Positions 27,753 to 37,093 of a DNA stretch of 64,000 nucleotides are shown here, piece by piece. Source of the stretch: Natrinema gelatinilyticum (GTDB lineage: Archaea > Halobacteriota > Halobacteria > Halobacteriales > Natrialbaceae); NCBI RefSeq assembly GCF_024266705.1, contig NZ_CP100756.1:2728001-2792000 (forward strand), given 5' to 3'. Numbering within the stretch: the stretch's first letter is position 1; each line of letters begins with the position of its first letter. The notes under the pieces are model-generated. The model saw nothing but the letters and a program-made list of their open reading frames with translations. It was not told the origin of the DNA and made no database searches. The translations under genes were made by a program, and so were the position numbers.

Positions 27753-27770
27753 TTTTTAATAATTATATAC
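27753..27770 (+). promoter_or_regulatory. Promoter of the secreted lipase gene
   Basis: A strongly AT-rich run, TTTTTAATAATTATATAC. The TTATATAC at 27763-27770 is about 27 bases before ATG 27795, the leaderless spacing. The preceding region 27464-27752 has no gene that I can see. Confidence 0.55.
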
Positions 27771-27794
27771 ATAGTTTACGGACGGTGCTTGTGA

Positions 27795-29093
27795 ATGACA
27801 AACCCTAACACACTACCATCATCAATGGAATCGAAGGCGGACTCAATCGCGGGCCACTCGGCGGCCGACGACAGCGGGGGCAACGGCCCCGCACGACGGA
27901 AGGTCCTGAAGCTCGCCGGAACGACCGTGGCAGCGACGACCGGTATCGCGGCGTTCTCCGGGAACGCGGCGGCGCTCAGCTGCGGCGACTACCTCGACGC
28001 TTGGACCGGCTACCCCCACCTGTACTACGGACGCCTCAACAGCGTTCGGGGCGGGATGACCTACCGTCTCGTGAATTCGGACTACCCGGACAAAGTGATG
28101 AGCGTCGAAGGGGCGTCCACCGACAACGGGGCCGACGTCCACCTCTGGGACTGGGTCGGCGGCGACAACCAGAAGTGGCAGATCGAGTGGGTCGGTGATG
28201 GCTGGCGGTTGACCGCCCAGCACAGCGGAAAAGTGTTGGATGTGGAAGCCGCCTCCCAGAACGACGGCGCGAACGTCCACCAGTGGGAGTGGTTGGACAA
28301 CGACAACCAGAAGTTCGACATCGTCCTCACGGACGGCAACGGTGACCTCAGACTCGAAGCCCAACACAGCGGCAAGGTGGTCGATGCCGACAACTACGAA
28401 GGCGATAACGGCACCAAAATCTTCCAGTGGGACTGGTGGGGCGGCGAGAACCAGCAGTGGACTCCCGAGTTCGTCGACAACGACGGGACGTTGGTCATCT
28501 TCACGCACGGGTGGCTCGAGGAAATCGGCGGCACTGCCCAGGACCAGGCCTACACGGCAGAGGACGCCCTCAGGAACGAGGGCGTGAACGTCCCCGTCAT
28601 CGGCAACAAGTACGATTCCAAGACATTGAACTGGTGGGGTGCCAAGGACGAGGCCAAGAACGCCGGGAACTACTTCGGCGACTGGCTCTCGGGGTTCATC
28701 GACCGGAACCCGAACGTGACGATTCGTGTCATGGGCCACTCCCTGGGTGCGATGATGACGCTAACGGCGCTGAATCGGCTGGCCGATCACGGGAAGCGAA
28801 TCGCCACCCTCGACCTGGTGGGCGGCGCGGTCGACCACGACTCCATCGAGGACACCTGGGCCGATGGCGTCCAGAACGCTGCGGGCGAAGTACACAACTA
28901 CCACAGCTACAACGACGGCGTCCTCGACGTCATCTACGAGGTCGGCGAGTGGGACGATGCACTGGGGTACTCCGGTGCCGAGGGCTGGACGCCCGGCAAC
29001 TACTACGATCACGACGTCTCCGACGACGTCGGCTCGCACTGTGAGTACTTCAAGCGCGACGGCTGCATGCACCACGTCGTCGCCAACTGGTGA
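27795..29093 (+). CDS. Tat-exported lipase/esterase with a ricin-type lectin domain
   Basis: 432 residues. A twin-arginine signal (Arg34-Arg35, ARRKVLKLAG) with a hydrophobic stretch marks it for export. A ricin B-type beta-trefoil (CBM13-like, about 85-230) has repeating QHSGKVLDV and DNQKW/ENQQW motifs and should bind sugars. The C-terminal alpha/beta hydrolase (about 232-432) has the nucleophile elbow GHSLGAM with Ser near 316 and a later Asp/His set. The substrate is likely an extracellular ester, perhaps polysaccharide-associated. The gene sits between trm56 and tfe, often neighbours in archaea, so it may be an insertion. Confidence 0.85.
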   Translation: MTNPNTLPSSMESKADSIAGHSAADDSGGNGPARRKVLKLAGTTVAATTGIAAFSGNAAALSCGDYLDAWTGYPHLYYGRLNSVRGGMTYRLVNSDYPDKVMSVEGASTDNGADVHLWDWVGGDNQKWQIEWVGDGWRLTAQHSGKVLDVEAASQNDGANVHQWEWLDNDNQKFDIVLTDGNGDLRLEAQHSGKVVDADNYEGDNGTKIFQWDWWGGENQQWTPEFVDNDGTLVIFTHGWLEEIGGTAQDQAYTAEDALRNEGVNVPVIGNKYDSKTLNWWGAKDEAKNAGNYFGDWLSGFIDRNPNVTIRVMGHSLGAMMTLTALNRLADHGKRIATLDLVGGAVDHDSIEDTWADGVQNAAGEVHNYHSYNDGVLDVIYEVGEWDDALGYSGAEGWTPGNYYDHDVSDDVGSHCEYFKRDGCMHHVVANW

Positions 29094-29368
29094 GTCGGCA
29101 GGGGTATTCGACCGCCCGCGCGTCGCCCCGCCGGTTCTCGGCAATAGTCGTATGCTGCCCGGGTCGATACTCAGACAGTAGCGTGAGTGCGTATTGGTGC
29201 CGCAAAAATACCGTCGGGCCCCGTTTCTTCGTCAGGATAGCTTCTCGAGTCCCTCTCGCGGCACACGCTGTCGTTGGTTACTGACTCGCGGTCTCGTAGC
29301 GAGCGCTCCGCTTCGAACGATGCTTCCCAGCAGTCGCTACAATCGAAGCGAACGGTCGGTCGTAACGA
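29094..29368. other. Intergenic, nothing recognised
   Basis: No coding frame or RNA structure that I can support between the lipase stop and the gene remnant that starts near 29369. Confidence 0.4.
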
Positions 29369-30058
29369 CAATCTCTTGCTTGGCTGACGTACGTCGAGCG
29401 CAACGAACAGTTCTACGAGGTCGACCAGGCGATGATCGCGGAGGGAACCGTCTCCGGCCCCGAGTACGAACTCTCTCGTGACCGCGAGATGGACACCCAT
29501 ATTTCGTCGACCGACCTCCCGCGTCACGACCAGTACCGAATCAACGAAGCAGTCGATTTCGACGTCGAGAATCTCGGGAAATATCGTTTTCGGTACCGTT
29601 TGTCGCCGGCTATCTCGATTCCGACGACCAGGTCGATCGGTCCTCGCCGCGGGCGTCGACGAGTCTGCTCTCGAGGCCCATGAGGATGTCGCCAAACTTG
29701 AACATGTCGGTGAGGGGACAGAGAGCGCACAGCGGTTCCGTTACACGGCTGCACTCGTCGCCGAGGGCGCCGACACGTTCGCCGATCACGTTCTCGAACG
29801 GCGCGGGGCAGAGTCGTTCGATCCGAGCGATGACGTGCGAATGCGTCTCGAGGAAGCGAGGGAGAACGAGGGCCACTTGAGCATCTGTGATCACGACGTA
29901 AACGACGAGGATGTAGACGAGGAAACGGTCGAGCAACGGCGGGAGACGGCCGACGAACTCGAGGCCACGCTCGACTCCCTCGAGGCGGAGGCCGAACACG
30001 ACGAAGGCACTCCCGAACCGGCGGGGGTACGTCCGGACGGCTCTTCGCGAGCAAACGA
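29369..30058 (+). pseudogene. Frameshifted remnant of an acidic haloarchaeal gene
   Basis: Three plus-strand frames follow each other: SLAWLTYVERNEQFYEVDQA to VDFDVENLGKYRF (29372-29590), then FVAGYLDSDDQVDRSS (about 29604-29655), then LEAHEDVAKLEHVGEGTESA to EQRRETADELEATLDSLEAE (about 29665-30000). The composition is typical of halophile proteins, with helical C-terminal parts. A stop directly precedes the first piece, so the 5' end is lost. I cannot name the product. A minus-strand frame over the same region is basic and was rejected. Confidence 0.5.
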
Positions 30059-30100
30059 GCCGGAACGCCCCTCTCCGCGGCCGATCGACGGCCTGACTCG

Positions 30101-30667
30101 CTACGCCGCGTCAGATCCGGAGTCTTCGTCGATCGATTCGACCCGCTTGCCGGTCTCCATCGGGATCACGCGTCGATCGGCGTCAGCCCAGTCGCGGTCG
30201 AGTTCTCGTCCCTCGAACAACCGGTCGAGAAAGACGGCGAGTCCCGCGACTTCGGAGTGCGGTTGGTTCGTGACGCCGACGTTCCAGTCAGCTTCCTCGT
30301 AGACGTCGAACGAGACCTTCTCGGAGCCGACGACCAGCAACAGCGCGTCGCCGTCGGACGTGTGGGCCGTCCGAATGTCGGCTTCGACGTCCTGAATGCG
30401 TTCGCCGTACATCGTGAGGTGGACGATCCGCCCCTCCCAGTTGCGGATGACGCCGTGGGGTGAGTCGGTACATTCGGCCGCGAACGGGCCGCCGAACCGG
30501 TCGGTGATGTCCGTCACCGTCTCGAGGGACTGACCGGCGTTGTCGGGAAAGAGGACGCGGTCGGCACCGAGCGCCCGGGCGGTCAGGCCGACGTGTGTGG
30601 TCATCCGTTCGTCCCGACCGGGTCGGTGGCCGAGCCGGAGGACGGCCACCTCGCTATCGTCGTGCAT
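30101..30667 (-). CDS. tRNA (cytidine(56)-2'-O)-methyltransferase
   Basis: 188 residues. The N-terminus EVAVLRLGHRPGRDERMTTH is the signature of archaeal aTrm56, a SPOUT-class enzyme that methylates the ribose of C56 in the tRNA T loop using SAM. The trefoil-knot region includes LLVVGSEKVSFDVYE and NQPHSEVAGLAVFLDRLF. The start is ATG 30667; a GTG four codons upstream is less likely. In many archaea this gene lies next to tfe; here 2.6 kb intervene. Confidence 0.92.
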   Translation of the reverse strand: MHDDSEVAVLRLGHRPGRDERMTTHVGLTARALGADRVLFPDNAGQSLETVTDITDRFGGPFAAECTDSPHGVIRNWEGRIVHLTMYGERIQDVEADIRTAHTSDGDALLLVVGSEKVSFDVYEEADWNVGVTNQPHSEVAGLAVFLDRLFEGRELDRDWADADRRVIPMETGKRVESIDEDSGSDAA

Positions 30668-31117
30668 GCTCGAATCCACTCTCGCGCGGGGTTAGGGGGT
30701 TTCGTTTTCCGCTCATTTCACCGCGAACGCGAGTTTCGTCTTCCGACCGATTCCCCGCGAAGGCATCCCGTCGGTAGGAGTCTCAGCGAAACGAGACAGA
30801 CCGCCACGGCGAGCACGGGCACGGTCAGCGTCCATACTGCGGGCCGTTTCCGGCGGTGCTGGTGCGATCGGATCGGCCGACCGTTATTCGCCGGTCGGGG
30901 AATTCGACGGTCGCGGAACACCGACGACGGGGAAATAGTTCTTGCAGCGGATGGCCGATGGTCCACGCCAGACCGGTTGAAATGCACCGACGAGGCAGGG
31001 CAGTCCGTCTCCTCGTGAGCTGAAACGACCAAGTCGCAGACGCATTGAGGCATCGATTACGAAGGTGGCCGACGAAACACACCGAACGATAATAGCTCGA
31101 GCGGAGTGAGACACCGT
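30668..31117. other. Intergenic with cupin promoter
   Basis: No gene is convincing. A minus-strand piece near 30770-30850 reads as a hydrophobic helix (VWTLTVPVLAVAVCLVSL), but without a start or conserved context. The right end holds ACGATAATAGC (about 31085-31095), a TATA box about 27 bases before ATG 31118. Confidence 0.4.
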
Positions 31118-31594
31118 ATGGAGAAGACGAACGAATCGACCGTTGAATGGACGGAGTACGACCGCGAGGAGACGTCATTCCGTAGAAAGGAACTCTCGAG
31201 CGCTGTCGACGCCACCGACCTCGGGTGCAGCCTCTACGAACTCCCGCCGGGGATGCGGTCGTGGCCCTATCACTATCACACGGCGAACGAGGAGGCGATC
31301 TACGTGCTCTCGGGCGACGGGCAACTCGAAACCGAGGACGGTCTCGTGACGTTGACGACGGGCGACTACGTAACCTTGCCGGCCGACGAGAGCGGCGGCC
31401 ACCGGATCGTCAACGACGCCGACGAGATGCTTCGGTATCTGGCGCTGTCGACGATGAACGAACCAGACGTCACTGTGTACCCCGAGATGGACAAATTCGG
31501 CGTCTTCGTCGGCTCGCCACCGGGCGGCCGCGACGAACGGACCTTCCACGGCTATTACAACATCGACGACGAGACGGCGTACTGGGACGAGTAG
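31118..31594 (+). CDS. Cupin-domain protein
   Basis: 158 residues with a single beta-barrel cupin domain. Motif 1 is seen as HYHTANEEAIYVLSGDG (His and Glu metal ligands) and motif 2 as GDYVTLPADESGGHRIVN. The N-terminal 50 residues and the C-terminal segment (KFGVFVGSPPGGRDER) match a family of uncharacterised archaeal and bacterial cupins. It may be an isomerase, a dioxygenase or a binding protein; the substrate is unknown. Leaderless start from a TATA box near 31085-31095. Confidence 0.85.
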   Translation: MEKTNESTVEWTEYDREETSFRRKELSSAVDATDLGCSLYELPPGMRSWPYHYHTANEEAIYVLSGDGQLETEDGLVTLTTGDYVTLPADESGGHRIVNDADEMLRYLALSTMNEPDVTVYPEMDKFGVFVGSPPGGRDERTFHGYYNIDDETAYWDE

Positions 31595-31683
31595 TCGAGA
31601 AGTGAGGACAGAACGCGCTCGAGCGTGCATCCCGGAGCGCGCCTCCGACAGGCTTTTTCGAGCCCCTGCGAAAGACTCACACA

Positions 31684-31719
31684 ATGTCTGATTTCAGGAG
31701 GCGGGTGACGGTTCGATGA
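31684..31719 (+). CDS. Possible 11-codon upstream ORF coupled to the next gene
   Basis: ATG 31684 begins MSDFRRRVTVR and ends with TGA 31717-31719, which overlaps the ATG at 31716 (ATGA). An AGGAGG at 31696-31701 lies inside it, 14 bases before that ATG. A T-rich box near 31651-31658 would make this a leaderless start. It may only serve to bring ribosomes to the next gene. Confidence 0.3.
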   Translation: MSDFRRRVTVR

Positions 31720-31937
31720 CGGGAGTTCGCGAGTGGCTCGAGACAGCACGCGAAGAGCGGTGGGGGATACTGACCGATCTGGCGTTCGCGGTCGTCTGGG
31801 TGACGACGGTCGATCTCGTCTTCCGCGTCCTCGACGGCCCGACCTGGGCGTATTACATGTTCATGCTCGCGGGAATCGCCGCCTATTTCGGACTCATCTG
31901 GAGCTTCAAACTCGCGACCGCCCAGCAGGAACAGTGA
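31716..31937 (+). CDS. Small two-helix membrane protein (DUF8119-like)
   Basis: 73 residues. Two membrane helices, about 20-40 (LTDLAFAVVWVTTVDLVF) and 45-65 (AYYMFMLAGIAAYFGLIWS), follow a charged amphipathic N-terminus. Small proteins of this form are common in haloarchaea; the function is unknown. The DUF name is from memory of similar sequences. Confidence 0.65.
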   Translation: MTGVREWLETAREERWGILTDLAFAVVWVTTVDLVFRVLDGPTWAYYMFMLAGIAAYFGLIWSFKLATAQQEQ

Positions 31938-31985
31938 ACCGCCTCGGAGCCACGCAATTCGAGATGCGGAGCGTCTCGTCATCAC

Positions 31986-32145
31986 GCGAGACCGTCGGTC
32001 TCGCGGGCTTCGCGGAACGTCGCTCCGCTTCGTCCCGAAAATATCTGATTTTCGAACGTCCCCGAGACACTCGGCCTGCTCTGCATGTAGACCAGCACCG
32101 CCCGTCGACCGGGCTGGCGCTCGACGGGTGACCGTCGCAAAAAAT
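31986..32145 (-). terminator. Hairpins and T-run between convergent genes
   Basis: On the minus strand downstream of the UspA gene, TTTTTT (about 32139-32144) is followed by a hairpin CCCGTCGA/TCGACGGG (32101-32108 with 32121-32128). A second hairpin GCGAGACC/GGTCTCGC (31986-31993 with 31997-32004) lies closer to the DUF8119-like gene. Oligo-T is the known archaeal termination signal; the hairpins may be incidental. Confidence 0.45.
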
Positions 32146-32167
32146 TCGAACCGCTGCCAGCGATCCG

Positions 32168-32626
32168 CTAGTCGTTCTCGACGTCGACTACGAGAACTGG
32201 CACGTGCGTCGATCGGAGCGTCCGTTCGGTGACGCTTCCGAGCAACGCTCGTCTGATCCCCGAGCGGCCGTGCGACCCCATTACGACGAGGTCGATATCG
32301 TTGTCCTCGATGTAGTTCGCGATCAGCGAGTGGGGTTTGCCCGCCGAAACGTGCTCGACGGTCTCGAGGTCACGTTCTCGGGCGCGGTCGGTGACGTAAC
32401 CGGTCGCCCGATCGGCGTGTTCGCGGACCTCCTCCATTTCACCGTATTGCCCCTGTTCGATGCGGTCGAGTTGTTCGCCGCCGAGGGTGAGACTCATCGA
32501 GTCCGTGTCGACCACGTACAGGGCGTGAACGGTCGCCCCGTACTGATCGGCGAGATCGAGCGCGTGGTCGACGGCCGCCTCGGCCGTTTCGCTGCCGTCC
32601 GTGGGAACGAGTATCTGTGTGTACAT
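32168..32626 (-). CDS. Universal stress protein (UspA family)
   Basis: 152 residues, a complete Usp domain: N-terminal ILVPTDGSETAEAA and the ATP-binding GSHGRSGIRRALLGSVTE near the end. It starts right after the acetate permease stop and closes the acs-DUF4212-permease operon. Usp proteins often modulate transporters or stress survival; pairing with an SSS permease is common in haloarchaea. Confidence 0.92.
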   Translation of the reverse strand: MYTQILVPTDGSETAEAAVDHALDLADQYGATVHALYVVDTDSMSLTLGGEQLDRIEQGQYGEMEEVREHADRATGYVTDRARERDLETVEHVSAGKPHSLIANYIEDNDIDLVVMGSHGRSGIRRALLGSVTERTLRSTHVPVLVVDVEND

Positions 32627-32628
32627 TG

Positions 32629-34311
32629 TCAGTCATCCGAGGGGGTCTGGCCCCCGTCGGTAACGACGTCTTCGGCGGTCTGCTGGCGAGTCATCGGTTC
32701 GGGACTGTGACACTGACGGACGATCCGTTTCGTCTCCATGTCCGGCTCGGCGGTCACCATCGAGACGACGATAGTGACGGCGAAGACGATCGGGACGGCG
32801 ATCAGCGCGGAACCGATTGCGGGCATCCACTGTGCGAGCGCCGACACGTACGGCTCGCCGTTACCGATGTACGTCGGGAGGACTTCGTTAATCATCGAGA
32901 TGCCCCAGATTCCGAGTCCAGTGAGCATCCCGGCCAGCGCCCCGAGACGGTTCGTGTTCTCCCACCACATGCCGAGGAAGAACATCGGAAACAGCACGGA
33001 GCCGGCGAGCGAGAACGCGTACGCGACCAGTGCGGCGATGGGTGCTGCGGGGTTCAGCGCGGCGACCGTCGTCAGCACGCCGAGCGCGACAATGCTCAGA
33101 CGACCGACCAGCACCTGCTGGCGCTGGGTCGCGTCGGGGTTGACGATGTTCGTGTAGATGTCGTGCGAGATGGCCGACGAGCCCGCGATGAACAGGCCGG
33201 CGACCGTCGCGATCGCCGCGGCGATACCGCCGGCCGCGACGAGGCCGACGAACCACTGTGGAAGCTCCGCCAACTGCGCCGCGAGGACGACGATGACGTC
33301 ACCGGCTGCGCTGCTCATCCCGGGGTCGCCGTAGACCGCACCGACGTTCTCCGAGAAGAGGTCGGTGCCGAACGCGGCGAACGCGGGGGCGCTCCAGTAT
33401 AGCAGGCAGATGAAGAACAGCCCCCAGACCGTCGACCATCGGGCGGTTCGTTCGCTCTCGACCGTGTAGAATCGAACCAGCACGTGCGGGAGCCCGCACG
33501 TCCCGACGATCAGCGAGAAACACGTCGCGATCCACAGGTAGTAGCTCCCGCTGACGAACGGCTCGCTGAACTCGCTCCCGAGTTCGCTGATCAGCATTCC
33601 GTACTCAACTTGGGGAAGCAGCGTCGAGTACCCTTGCGTGAAGCCGACGACGTAGAGGCCGAGGACGAACGCGGAGATGAGGATGACGTACTGCACGGCC
33701 ATGTTCTTGGTCGCGCCCAGCATGCCCGAGATGGTGAGATAGCCGACTGTGATGGCCATCATGAACACGACCATCGACTGGTAGCCGGTCAGCCCCGGCA
33801 GGCCGATGTCGCCGAAGATGTACAGCCCGACCAGCCCCATGCCGCGGGCCTGGCCGATGGCGTAGACGAACCCGATGAGGAACGTCGTCACGGCCGCGAT
33901 CGCGCGTGCAGCGTCCGAATTGAAGCGGTCGCCGACGAAGTCCGGCGCGGTGTACTTGCCGAACCGGCGCAACTGCGCGGCCATGAAGATTAACAGGATG
34001 AAATACCCGGTCGTCCAGCCGACGACGAACGCCAGGCCGTAGAAGCCCGACAGCGCGATCAGCGCCGCCATCCCGAGGTAGGACGCGGCCGACATCCAGT
34101 TGGAACCGATCGCCATCCCGTTTTCGATGTTCCCGATCGATCGGCCGGCGACCCACATATTCTCGGTATCGGCCACGCGGAAGACGACGCCGATGGCGAG
34201 GAATAGCAACAGCATCCCAAGAACCAGGATGGCCGGCCCCAATTTGAACGAGACGTTCAGCCCCTCTGGAAGGAGCCCGCTCTGCAGGACGACGCTTGCA
34301 ACCCCCGTCAT
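32629..34311 (-). CDS. Sodium:solute symporter, acetate permease-like
   Basis: 560 residues with 13 or so membrane helices of the SSS family. SNWMSAASYLGMAALIALSG near residue 70 and GSSAISHDIYTN in the middle match the ActP-type branch, which imports acetate and other short monocarboxylates with sodium. It overlaps the DUF4212 gene by four bases (ATGA); the pair is a known two-gene symporter unit. Location downstream of acs supports acetate or a similar short-chain acid as substrate. Confidence 0.9.
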   Translation of the reverse strand: MTGVASVVLQSGLLPEGLNVSFKLGPAILVLGMLLLFLAIGVVFRVADTENMWVAGRSIGNIENGMAIGSNWMSAASYLGMAALIALSGFYGLAFVVGWTTGYFILLIFMAAQLRRFGKYTAPDFVGDRFNSDAARAIAAVTTFLIGFVYAIGQARGMGLVGLYIFGDIGLPGLTGYQSMVVFMMAITVGYLTISGMLGATKNMAVQYVILISAFVLGLYVVGFTQGYSTLLPQVEYGMLISELGSEFSEPFVSGSYYLWIATCFSLIVGTCGLPHVLVRFYTVESERTARWSTVWGLFFICLLYWSAPAFAAFGTDLFSENVGAVYGDPGMSSAAGDVIVVLAAQLAELPQWFVGLVAAGGIAAAIATVAGLFIAGSSAISHDIYTNIVNPDATQRQQVLVGRLSIVALGVLTTVAALNPAAPIAALVAYAFSLAGSVLFPMFFLGMWWENTNRLGALAGMLTGLGIWGISMINEVLPTYIGNGEPYVSALAQWMPAIGSALIAVPIVFAVTIVVSMVTAEPDMETKRIVRQCHSPEPMTRQQTAEDVVTDGGQTPSDD

Positions 34312-34751
34312 TCGTTCTCACCCCCGTCGGTCACTGCGGGTTCTCCGCCGTGACCGGTTTCCTCGGTCGCCGTCTGCTCGATACCGTACTTCCGGTCCAG
34401 TGCGTCCCGCTTGCGCGCGTACCAGAACGAGAGGATCAGCGCGCCGGTCGGAGCGCCGATGGCGACGAGCAAGTAGTGCAGCGGAAAGCCGATCACCGGG
34501 ATCTGACTCGTCATGACGCCAGGCGCTAGCCGCGTCAGCGTCACTGGCCCGAAAACGATGACGAACCAGATCGCAAAGCCCGTCCAGACCACGCGCAGGT
34601 GATCACGCATGAACAGCGTACTCGGCTTCAAGAGGTTTACTTCCGCGTTGAGATAGTCCGTGTTTTGGTGGGCCTGACCGGGTTGCCCGGCGACACCACC
34701 GTCGGTTGCGGTCCGTTTCTCGGTCGAATTTTGGTTGTTATTATCTGGCAT
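34308..34751 (-). CDS. DUF4212 small subunit of a sodium:solute symporter
   Basis: 147 residues. Asn/Gln/Thr-rich cytoplasmic N-terminus, then two membrane helices (about 55-75 GFAIWFVIVFGPVTL and 90-110 LHYLLVAIGAPTGALIL) with FWYARKRDALDRKYG after the second, the family signature. It accompanies SSS permeases and is thought to be an accessory subunit. Confidence 0.9.
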   Translation of the reverse strand: MPDNNNQNSTEKRTATDGGVAGQPGQAHQNTDYLNAEVNLLKPSTLFMRDHLRVVWTGFAIWFVIVFGPVTLTRLAPGVMTSQIPVIGFPLHYLLVAIGAPTGALILSFWYARKRDALDRKYGIEQTATEETGHGGEPAVTDGGENE

Positions 34752-34804
34752 GTTGACGTGAATTGTGTTGTTTGGTTCGTGTCTTCTCGAAAATCTGATC
34801 GTGG

Positions 34805-36781
<1,977 letters not shown>

Positions 36782-36808
36782 GGTACGTACCACCAGTCAA
36801 CAAGGATC

Positions 36809-36940
36809 ATAGTAAAGCCAACCTCTAGCTGTGCAAAATCGATCCGATTCACGCGGCTTTTCATAACAGATAATGAATATATTCAACCCTGATATACATA
36901 TTTTCCTGTTAATATATATTAAAAACAATCACTTTCACCG
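36809..36940 (-). promoter_or_regulatory. acs promoter and AT-rich upstream region
   Basis: CTTTACTA on the minus strand at about 36811-36818 is a TATA box about 30 bases before ATG 36781. Further upstream, 36865-36940 is unusually AT-rich for this genome (for example TTAATATATATTAAAAAC), a likely activator-binding or DNA-bending region. The rest, 36941-37093, shows no gene. Confidence 0.5.
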
Positions 36941-37093
36941 AAGATTTCGTCGCGATAGATCCAGCTCTTCTCGCACGGAGAAGAGAATTAGGAGGGACAT
37001 CTAGAGACCTAGTATTGGTTCGGTCCGGAACCGTTCTTTCACGGTCGCCGCTCGATCATCTCTGCTCGGAACCCGATAGCTGTAAGTACCGTG

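Noticed and set aside
29610..29999. A minus-strand frame with a hydrophobic stretch (VYILVVYVVITD)
   Set aside because: The plus-strand reading is acidic and helical like other proteins here; the minus reading is basic and Cys-rich, as antisense frames are.
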